Source of the DNA: Euphorbia lathyris
Taxonomy: Eukaryota > Streptophyta > Magnoliopsida > Malpighiales > Euphorbiaceae
Length of the DNA: 64,000 nucleotides
Reading direction: 5' to 3'
NCBI RefSeq assembly: GCF_963576675.1
Contig: NC_088910.1
Coordinates: 24,616,531-24,680,530, forward strand
The notes beneath the pieces are model-generated. The model was given only the letters and a program-made list of their open reading frames with translations, ran no database searches and was not told where the DNA came from. Shown piece by piece: positions 47,894 through 57,600 of the stretch (position 1 is its first letter; each line of letters opens with the position of its first letter). The translations under genes were made by a program, and so were the position numbers.

Positions 47894-48612
47894 TCATATC
47901 CACTTTGCATACTCCTCAGTCCATATCCGGGCGAGCCCCTTATACTCTTCCCTGTTGCTGCGGTATTGCTCAGCAACTGCTTCTTGCCTAGGATATGGCT
48001 CCTCAATGTGGGGTTGTAGAAGTAGATCATATAGGTGCCACAGACACTACAGAATGCATAGAATAATTAGAACAAAAATATGATGTTGTATGTTTATCAA
48101 ATGAAATAGATAAATGGTTGCATTATACTGTGGCAGTGGAAAAGCGATGGTTATTAAGGATATGGGGAAGATGAATCAACCCCTGTGGAGCCACGTTAGG
48201 ATGATATATCCTATTCCAGAAGCAAAACTGAGAATAAGAGGAGAGATTTATTAGTGTATGTTTCATGTAGGTGATTATATCTTACTGATCTGAGTTAATA
48301 TTTACTCTTGCAGGACTGTCTAGGAAATCCGGAGGGTAGCTGATTCTGATTTCAAATACACCCCTTTCATATGGGGTGTATTGGGGGCCTTTCATTCCGA
48401 TCGACCATTTGAAGAAGTTACCATTGAGAGGACATGTATGTTATCATCCAAGAAGAGATATTAGAAATACACAGAAGAAACCAAGAAGAGTACAGAACAA
48501 CTGTGGATTGACATTACGTACCATCTATGGCCAGAAGCCACTCTGGGTTCTCCATGTACAATTTCTCCAAGTCAGCGATTATCTCTTGTGGAGTTTCAAC
48601 AAGGGGATCCAT
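47894..48612 (-). pseudogene. E2 ubiquitin-conjugating-enzyme-like locus with Cys-to-His
   Basis: Four minus-strand exons (48522-48612, 48306-48433, 48129-48227, 47894-48046) give 156 residues, the usual E2 length. Exon 1 encodes helix 1 (MDPLVETPQEIIADLEKLYM). Exon 2 has NGNFFKWSIGMKGPQYTPYE then GVFEIRISYPPDF, matching the E2 beta-sheet and P-P motif. Exon 3 has RIYHPNVAPQGLIHLPHIL; the HPN motif is kept, but the residue eight after its Asn, where catalytic Cys sits, is His. Exon 4 has LYDLLLQPHIEEPYP and QYRSNREEYKGLARIWTEEY, the C-terminal helices. Introns 2 and 3 have good GT/AG sites in phase 0. Intron 1 has a GTACGT donor, but its expected acceptor reads CAT instead of CAG at 48434. 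Either a dead copy or a Cys-less UEV-like variant. It could be host or transposon-captured; no flanking transposon ends were found. Confidence 0.75.
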
Positions 48613-49555
48613 TGTTACAGGGTAAGTTTTCTGGTTCATGAAGGTATGGATTCTGAATGTTTATGATGCATATATTTATAGTGATATGATTGTGGTAAGT
48701 GAAAGGCCATGAAAGGGGAAGGGTCACGTAATTACTACTGAGTTTAGAGATGTGTGTAATATTAATGACTTGCTTGGCTTTTGCAGATACCAAGACCTTT
48801 GGGATTATAGGCCTAATTATTACTCCAAGATATGGATTGACTTATGGAAGATTGGTTATTTTTTTGTGTTTTAATTCAGAAATGTATTGGTTATTCAAGA
48901 TATTGATTTGACGTTATAGGCACAAAAAAAGTTAGACAAATTTGAGGTCTATATTAGCAGTTTTCCTAAGACAGATGTCGTCGCTATTGACAGTCGTCTC
49001 CCATGATACAACAAATTACGCAAGCGAACTCAAACCATGTGTAGGCTCGTTATCACCGAAATAGGAAAACAAAAACATTATGAACAGACAAAGAGTATTT
49101 TGAACAACCTTTTCAACCACTCATGAATTTGATAATCCATTCTATATAAATAGAACTCGAAAAGATATGTCTTTTCATGAACGAACACGACTGTTCACGT
49201 ACGAACATGACTGTTCATGACGGACATGACTATTCATGAAATGAGGTGTTTGTTGGTATGTTAATTAATATATAATTTTATTCAAAATTTTCCAACATAA
49301 AGTGTACTTAGTAATAAGGTTAAGTGACATTCCACTATAGGGATTGTAGTTTTTTAAATTTTATAGGGTAAAAAAATTATTAATTAATAAGAGGGATCGA
49401 AACTGTAATTAACCAAGGATGAAACAATATTTTTACCATTAAAATGCAGCTCTTTTGAATACCACACCTGGCGGATAACAGGCCAGATCTAGCGCGTGAA
49501 GGCCACACGCCAGATCTAGCACTCCTGCACCCTGACGTGGCCTTCAAACTGCTCA
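48613..49555. other. Spacer beyond the E2-like locus
   Basis: It would hold the E2-like 5' flank on the minus strand. Near 49180-49235 there are repeated GACTGTTCA/ATGACTGTTC words. Around 49470-49540 CCAGATCTAGC occurs twice. No gene is supported. Confidence 0.4.
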
Positions 49556-49703
49556 ATTTTGGATTTTAGGGAATGAAACACTGTTTGTTACTAACAGAGG
49601 TAACAAACTTAATTCAGTAACAACAAAATAATAACCAATACAGTGGATAGTTGTTACTTAGTCCATTTAGAAACAACCAAGTCACCACCATTAGAGATGG
49701 TCT
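49556..49703. mobile_element. End fragment of a MITE related to 6446-6873
   Basis: The right end CCATTAGAGATGGTCT (49688-49703) is the exact inverse of the 6446 element's left end. The adjoining sequence shares its GTTACT/AGTAAC words in inverse orientation. The other end was not found. Confidence 0.65.
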
Positions 49704-49959
49704 GAGATTAGTGCTTATCACTTAATTATGCTACAGTAAAGCCTCTATATAGGAATACTTTATATAGGAATAATCTATATTTTGTTATAAAAAAACTCGG
49801 TCCCAACTTGGTAATAATCTCTATGACCAAACTCTATTTAGTAATAACCTTCCAATTGTTATACAAATAGCCCGTTCCTAAGTGTATTCCTATATAGAGG
49901 TTTTATTGTACATGCAAAAAGAAAAGAGTAAATTAAAAAAAAGTTTGTGGTTCACTTTT

Positions 49960-50736
49960 GGACTAATTACAAATCTAGCCCAACTAAAAGGGTCCATTTA
50001 CATATCTAACCCACTTTGCTTCTATCTCAACAAATTAGATACTTTCATCCATTTTGGACAAGAATACCTTTATTACAGTTCACCTTCTTTCTCAGACTCT
50101 CAACGTCTTCTTCACCATCCCAAACCGATGAAAAGATGGTGGTTTATAGAGAGAAGAGATTATGTTTCGTTCAACCTTTAAAGAAATAGTGTCTGTGGAA
50201 GAGGATTAGGATGGAAAGTTCAACAAATGGGAAAGAAAAAAAATATAACAATTGAACTGATGCGATGTCGCATTTGTGACGAATTTGTCACAGATGCGAT
50301 AAGAGTTGTCGCATCTGCGACGAAATGCGACAACTGTTGTCGCATTTGTGACGAAATGTGATAAGTTTCGTCATAAATGCGACAACAATAGAGGAAAATT
50401 AAGGAAAATGGTGGAAATTGAAACGATACCATTACATATGAAAAAAGAGGCAAGACCAACGAGAAAAGCAGGCGTATAAGCTAAAAACATACAATTTCTA
50501 TGGAAAATTGAACATAATACGTCAATAATCTCAAAAATCGCTAACGATTGGCATCAGAAATTGAAGAAGATGAACCGAAAAAGAAGAAGAAGAAGAAGAA
50601 GAAGAAGATCGATCGAATATAACTAAGGGTAATTTTGTTCAAAGTGGTTGAAAGCGTCTAATTTAATGAGATGGAAGCAAAGTGAGTTAGATATATAAAT
50701 GACCCCTCTTAGTTGAGCTAGATTTGTAATTAGCCC
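49960..50736. mobile_element. Mutator-like MITE with CpG palindrome cluster
   Basis: The 777-bp element starts GGACTAATTACAAATCTAGC and ends with its near-inverse. The arms are about 110 bp. It is flanked by the perfect 9-bp duplication TTCACTTTT (49951-49959 and 50737-50745). The interior at 50264-50390 holds at least five alternating copies, direct and inverted, of TCGCATTTGTGACGA-type words, and an (AAG)n tract at 50581-50608. No transposase. Its arm layout is like the 17.2-kb element (both have a CATTTAYATATYTAAC word at a similar depth). Confidence 0.92.
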
Positions 50737-50843
50737 TTCACTTTTTTTACAAATTATTCTTGTAAATTCTTTTGTTGCAAAAAGGGAAATGGAGTCCTTC
50801 CCATTATCAAAATCAAGAAATTTTGGATTTACGGTTGTAATTT

Positions 50844-51314
50844 TGATAACTTGCTGGATCCGATTTGATGATCTCCGCCGTAGTTACCTGCAAAACAGAA
50901 CCGGAGACAGGATCTCCGGAAAAACTCTCCGACGATCAAGTCAGTTTTTGTAGGAGGGTTGGTAAATTGATAATAGTATTGTGGGAAAAATGTGAAATGT
51001 CCCTTTCCCCCTTTGGCCTTGGGGCTTTTTATAAGTGTTCTTAAGTAACCGCCGAGGGAGGTTACCCCTTCCAGGCCATGTTCCGAGGGCGGTTACTCTT
51101 TTTTAGGAGATGCCCCCACTCGTGGCTTTCGTGGCAACAAACGTGGTATCGTTTGTCCTGAGTGGGAGTTTTAGTGCTCCATTTAGGAATTCGGGGCGGT
51201 TGCTCACTTCACCCGCTTCCTCTATTCGGGTCCCATCCCATCTTAGACCATGGATCTAAGTATGGGCTGGGCTCGTGTAATGAATTCGGCCCGGTTTGGC
51301 TTCGTGGGTCATCA
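50844..51314 (-). repeat. 3' LTR of the Ty3 element
   Basis: 471 bp. The minus-strand TATAAAAA at about 51026-51036 is a likely LTR TATA box. The polypurine tract AAGGGGGAGGCATG (minus strand) is next to it at 51315-51330. The LTR lies directly upstream of the antisense gene. Confidence 0.93.
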
Positions 51315-51581
51315 CATGCCTCCCCCTTAGTTTGGCAAGAGCCCTTTAGGGTCTTTTTTATAGGAGACTCTTCGTTTTTGTCTGGATTTTCAAAATTCAA
51401 AAATTGTGACTTTCCCTTTCCCGTCGTTTCTTTTTCGGCATCCACCTTTTGCGTCGTTTTTCTTCCGGCATCAACTTTTTTGCGTCCGTTCTTCTCTGTG
51501 TCGTCTTTCATATGTAAGTGTTCCTTTCCAGAATTTGTACCTCGCTCGATTCTTTACTTCTGTTCATTTTCCTTCATCAAT

Positions 51582-53916
51582 ATGTCGAACCCTGACCTCG
51601 ACTTCGCACCATTCGATGAAAATTACGTCCGCGAGGTCTCCCATGAGGTCGAGGAGATGGTTGATGAAGCTTCAACCAGCTCTCCTGAGTCTGATTCTCA
51701 TCCCGCCGACTTCCTCCACCTGGCGAATACAACCGATGAGGGCCTAGGTTTTGACCCTAAAAAGTTGATTCCGCCACCTGTCCCGACCCTCCGTTTATTA
51801 CCGAAGAAGGACAGGTCGGGAAGTCTAGTTTGTCAAGAGACAATTGACGATTTGCGGGAGCAGTATTCTTGGCTCCAAGGCCTCGAAACCCTTATTCCCG
51901 GGGAGGATAAAGGACCGGGCGACTACCCAAAGGGGTATTTCACCATTTTCGTCGCCCAGATCATCTGCGGCTTCACGTATCCGCTGGCGGATGAGGTTGC
52001 CTCCGTCCTTGGCGGTTACGGAATCGCACCCGGTCAGTTGCATCCCAATGGATGGGCCGATTTAACTCTGGACAAATTTCTGGCGGATTGTCTGGAGGTT
52101 CCCTTCTCGCTCAAAATTTTCTCCAAGCTTCATCATTTCAAAAGTTCGGCGGGGTATTTTACTTTCATCCGTCAGAGCGGTTACTATGGTTTTGACGAGA
52201 AGCTGAACAAAATCCGCGAGTGGGACCGATCTTATTTCTTCATCAAGTTTCACGAAGGGAATTCGAACTTCCTTCACCGTTGGGGCCGACCAAATGTAAA
52301 GAGTTTGAACTTCGGTTACCCCAGCGAGGAAGAATCCGCTGTGATCAAGTTTTTGAAGGGTACTCCTCCCTTTGTATGGACGTATGATCAGGCTTTCCAC
52401 ATGCTAAGGAGCCGAGTGGCGATTGCCTATCGCGAGGGGGATCACGTTGTCTATATCCCTTATCGCGTTTTTGTACAAGGTATTTTTTATTTCCAAGTTG
52501 ATGATTTCTTTTAACCCTTTGCAGGGGTGATCCTTTATCTCAAATCGCTGCAAATCGGGAGGCTAAAGCCCTAGCGAGAAGGAAGAGGCGAATGGAGGGA
52601 AACACTTCAGTCGCAGGGGCGAATTCTCCCGGAGGGGCGATTACTTCTATCGAGGCGGCTTCTCCCGCAAGGGCCTCCGTTTCACAAGGTCCAGCTTCTG
52701 CTTCCGAGGACCTTCCCTTAACTAGGAAGCGGAAGAATACTGCGGATACAGAGTCTTCTCGCCCCAGAAAGAAAAACGCTTCTGTGTCCCTCACTGTTGG
52801 CGGTACACCTATATCCGCCTCGTCCAAAGGAAAAAGCAGTACACCAATCCACGAGGTATATTGATCTATTCCCCTTTTTTATGTTGTTAATTTTTCCTTA
52901 TGAGTTATCTGCTGTTCTCCTGATCTTTCTCCTTATGCATTCACAGCCAATTCCCGATATCAGCGGGTGGTGGACTAGGACCTTTGGCATGGCTGTGAGC
53001 TTCTCATGTAGGGACATTATTTCTTCCATATGCAATGTCATTGGGCGACTCCCCTCTGCTTCCCGCGTGCGAGAGCAAGTGCCGCTTCCTACTGCTATGG
53101 AGGGGATTGAGAAGCGGGCCATAGAGGTATGTTGTTACTTGTGATATTCTCTTTCAAGGATCTTGCATTTGTAGTAACCGCACATTTCTATCCGCTCTTA
53201 TTATCTGCGAATCGTCTTTTATGCAGATTATTAACTTCGCGGAGGGTGCTCTCCTAAGGGACGCTGAACGCGCTAAAGAGTTGGAGAACCTTGGTACTGA
53301 ATTGGCGACTCAGAAGTCGCTTTATGATGATGTCCAAGGGAAGGTAAAGGATCTTGAAGGCGCTTGTCAGAAGGTTATGAGCGAGAAGGAGGAAGCTCTC
53401 AGATCCCTCCAGGCTAAGTCCGACGAGCTGCAAAAGGTCCTTGATGATCTAAATTCATCCAAGGAGGCTTTGGAGATGCAAAAGAAGAAAGCTGAGGAGA
53501 TTCTAGCTGAAGATGGTGCTCGCATCTATTGGTATGGGGAGCGAATTCATGCTGCTTATGAGCATGGGCATCCAGATCGAGTACTTAGCCGCCCCAAGGT
53601 TCCCATCCCCGAAAAGGATCTAACTGAGAAGTGGGACAAGCTGGAAGCCGAGGATGCTGATATGGATGAGGTACTCTTCTTAGATTGGCAGAGTTTTCAG
53701 AACCCTCCAATTAGCTGCGAGATCCCTACTCAGAACGCGAAAAAAGAGGCACCACAAGACCTTTCTCAGCCTGAGCAAGAGGTACCGCCCTCTGAAGCGG
53801 TTACTGATTCGAGGGTTGAGGATTCGCTTGAAGCAGATCCGCCCACTGGAGGAGATGAGGGAGCCGCTGAAGGCGAGGAGGGCCATAGGGGTGAAGGAGA
53901 GGAAGCTGTAGCATAG
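51582..53916 (+). CDS. Antisense spliced ORF inside the Ty3 element
   Basis: Plus-strand exons: 51582-52479, 52525-52855, 52947-53126, 53227-53916. Exon 1 (about 299 codons) carries a domain like the 'putative gypsy type transposon' family (PF04195-like): YFTIFVAQIICGFTYPLADE, IAPGQLHPNGWADL and FYF-type ends. Exon 2 is Ser/Ala-rich and basic (ALARRKRRM). Exon 3 has ISGWWTRTFGMAVSFSCRDI. Exon 4 starts INFAEGALLRDAERAKELEN, continues as a long coiled coil and ends in an acidic tail. Introns 2 and 3 are phase 0 with clean sites (GTATAT/CACAG and GTATGT/TGCAG). Intron 1 (GTATTT/TTGCAG) leaves exon 2 one frame off, implying a small indel or another junction. ATG 51582 is chosen because upstream codons lie in the LTR. 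Function unknown. Confidence 0.7.
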
Positions 53917-54199
53917 TTTGATTTATATCTGGACTGTTGTATGTAACAAACTGCCCGTATATATATATTTTCTTTTGCTTGCCGCTTTACCTATACGTGC
54001 GATTGTTGCTCTATTCCTTATTGCCCTTTGTTTTCATACATGACCCTTGCCCTTTTGCCGACTCCATATTTGTATTTCCTCGTAGTTTAGTTTCGTTTCC
54101 GCTAGGGTGGCCAGACCCTTTTTGCAATTTTTTGAGTACTCGTTAATTCGCTTAATTTTATGCCTTATCTTATAATTTTTCTTTCGAAAATAATATAAT
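53917..54199. other. Non-coding spacer of the Ty3 element
   Basis: Pyrimidine-rich on the plus strand; no gene seen. Confidence 0.5.
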
Positions 54200-54410
54200 C
54201 ATAAGGTTTTGCGAGTGATGCGTAATCATGCATCCGCCTTTCTTTAAGAGGCAACACATTTATGTGTTTTTAAGTTCAACCATAAGGTTTTTGCGAGTGA
54301 TGCGTAATCATGCATCCGCCTTTCTTAATAGGCAACACATTTATGTGTTTTTAAATTCAACCATAAGGTTTTTGCGCGATTTACCCGCCTTTTGTTTGTA
54401 GATAACACAC
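54200..54410. repeat. 81-bp tandem repeats in the Ty3 3' spacer
   Basis: CATAAGGTTTT starts at 54200, 54281 and 54362. Two full 81-bp units (each with GCGAGTGATGCGTAATCATG and AACACATTTATGTG) and a diverged third make the array. Confidence 0.9.
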
Positions 54411-54608
54411 TGAAGTGGTTGTCCTAAAAAGGGTCCGCACTCAAACGCCGTATGCGACAATTGAATATCTTTATTGATAAAAGAAAAGACTTTTTGTTAC
54501 ATTGGTATATGAAATGTGCGGGATCAAAGCCTCATTAAAACCTTTTATCAGAAAACCCAGTGGGAAAAAACTCATAAAAGGAAAAAGAGTACTCGTCATT
54601 TCCCTGAA

Positions 54609-57600
54609 CTACCCGACCTGTTTATATAGGCGCAGATTTTCTAGATTCCAGGTGCGCGGGAGCTTTTTTCCGCTCATTTCTTCTATTTCAAAAGTTGATG
54701 GTCCCAGCTTCTTGGATACTCTGTATGGTCCGATCCAGTTGACGCCTAATTTGCCTTTGCCATCTCTGGATTGTATTTTGTCCGCTTTTTTCAAGACCAA
54801 GTCGTTCTCGTTGATTATCACTTTTCGCACCCTTCTGTCATGATATTTCTTGATTCTATTGCGGTACATTGCCATTCGCATGTAAGCTTTTTCTCTTCGT
54901 TCTTCAACAGAATCCAATGCATCTCTAATGTTGATGGGATTTTGTGTGTCGCAATAATAAATTATTCAATCTGTAGGCGACTTGATTTCAACAGGTAGGA
55001 CTGCTTCGGCTCCATAAACCAGTGAGAAAGGTGTTTCGCCAGTTGCTGCTTTTACAGAAGTTCTGTATGCCCATAACATATGGGGTATCTCCTCCGCCCA
55101 ACCTGTTTTTTTATCACCTAGCCGCTTCTTGATACCTTGAATCATGGCCCTGTTGGTAACCTCTGTCATACCATTCGATTGGGGATGGTTTACGGAAGAA
55201 AAATGATTCTTGATCCCCATACTTTCGCAGTATGCTTTGAACTTGACACAGTTGAACTGGGTGCCATTGTCAGTTATAAGCTTTTGCGGGATTCCAAATC
55301 GCATGATAATGTTCTCTCGTAAGAACTCGATCATTCGTTCAGGTGTTTGAGCGGTTACTGCCTCCGCTTCTACCCATTTGCTGAAGTGGTCAACTGCGAC
55401 TACCAAGTACTTCCTTTTCTTTGTCATTTCTGGGAATGGACCCACTATATCGATTCCCCATGTTGCGAATGGCCATGCCGTCATTATAGAGATTTGTTCG
55501 GCTCCGGGAACGTGCTTTTCATTCGCATGGATTTGACAACTGTGACATTCCGCTACCATCTTCTAGGAATCCTCCATCACCTTTGGCCAATAGTATCCCA
55601 TTAACTTGACCTTTCTTGCCAACGCCGCGGATGCTTCATGTGCGCCGCACATTCCTTCATGGAGTTCTCGCAGTACGTAGTCTCCTTCATTGCGGCTAAC
55701 ACATTTCAACCATGGACATGTATATGATTTTCGATACAAAGTTCCATCTCGAATTGAGTATCTCGCTGATTGTCCAATTAGCTTTCTGGCTAGGCTTTTG
55801 TCATCTGGCAAATCTCCCTGCTCCAGATATTGGCGGATAGGTATCCGCCAATCTTCATCATCTTCCAGCTCTTCAATGACCATAATCTGATCGACTTCAA
55901 ATGCCGGTGCGGATCTTATCTCCAAATTGCATGCTTTTTGATTCCATGGTTCTCTACTTGCCGCTGCTTTTGCCAGTTCATCAGCCTTTGTGTTTTGGCC
56001 TCTTGGAACATGCACCATTTCCCAGACGACTCCCTTGTGTGTTAACTCCTGCGTGAATCTGCCGACTATCTGATGGTATTTGACCAGATCTTCTTGTTTC
56101 ACCAGATAGTTTTTTGTGATCTGATTTATCATGAGTTTAGAATCGCTGTAGATCACCACTCTTTCTGGCGTAAGTTCATTAAGCAGCTTCAATCCGCATA
56201 TCATTGCTTCATACTCTGCGGCATTATTGGTAGTTTTGAAAGTTAACTTTGCCGCATAGTACAGGCGAATAACCTCCGGGCCTTTGATGACGACTCCCAG
56301 TCCAGCCCCATCTGTGGATAATGCCCCATCTGTGAACATGCTCCACTCTTCTTTTTGTGCCTTTGGACGTTCATCTTCATCCCATGTGAATTCATTCACG
56401 AAATCGGCAAGTACTTGACCCTTTAGTGCTGGTCTTCCTTCGTAGCGAATATCGAATTCCCCCAGGCGAATTGACCATTCCATTAATCGGCCGGATGCGT
56501 CAGGTTTCTGCAGTACCTTCCGCATTGGAATTCCGGTTCTCACAATGATAGTATGCGCCTGAAAGTATGGTTTTAGCCTAGCCGCCGTGGTTATCACCGC
56601 GAGAGCCATTTTGTCCAACTTCGAATACCGAAGTTCTGCATCCTTCAAGACCTTGCTCACATAGTACACTGGATATTGTTGGCCCTCTTCTTCTCGCACC
56701 ATTACAGTGCATATCGCCATACTGGTGATGGATACGTAAAGAAATAAATCTTCTCCGTCCTCCGGCCTGCTCATTAAGGGCGGATAGCATAGCAGTCACT
56801 TTATACCCTCAAATGTCTCTTGACAATCCGGCGTCCATTCAAAGGACTTAGATTTTTTGATGGCATTGTAGAAAGGTAGACATCTTCTAGCCGAGCATGA
56901 TATGAATCGCCCTAATGCCACCAACCGCCCATTTAGTCTTTGTACTTCTCTTACGTTCCTCAGAGTTTTCATCTCCATTACTGCTTTAACCTTCTCAGGA
57001 TTCGCCTCAACTCCCTTGCCACTAACAATGAAACCTAGGAATTTTCCTGCCCTTGCTCCGAACGTGCATTTTTCTGGGTTCAACTTGAGGCCATATTTGA
57101 TTAGCACTTCCAGGATTTCTTTGATATCCTGCGGGTGGTCTCGTATCTTCTTGCTTTTGATGATCATGTCATCTACGTAGATTGAGAAGTTCTCACCTGA
57201 CTTGTCTGAAAATATCTTATTCATCATCCTCTGGTATGTTGCTCCTGCGTTTTTCAATCCGAAGGGCATCACCTTGAAGCAATAAGTCGCCTGATGAGTT
57301 ATGAATGATGTTTTGATTTCATCCGCCTTCTCCATGGGTATCTGGTGGTAACTGGATTTCACGTCGGTGAACGATAAAGCTTCAAATCCTGCAGTTCCAT
57401 CTACCAATATATCAATGTTAGGTAGCGGATACATATCCTTCGGACAAGCTTTATTCAGATCCCTGAAGTCGACACACATTTTGTACGTTCCATTTGGCTT
57501 TTTGACTAGCACCACATTGGCTAGCCACTCCGGATAGGTGACTTCTCGAATTGCATCTGATTTTAGCAAATCCGCCACAGCTTTTTCAATCGCCTTCTGC

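Noticed and set aside
51162..51581. N-terminal 140 codons of the 450-codon frame as part of the antisense protein
   Set aside because: Most of this lies in the LTR and recurs as an isolated frame in the other LTR at 60598. ATG 51582 begins where the protein becomes specific.
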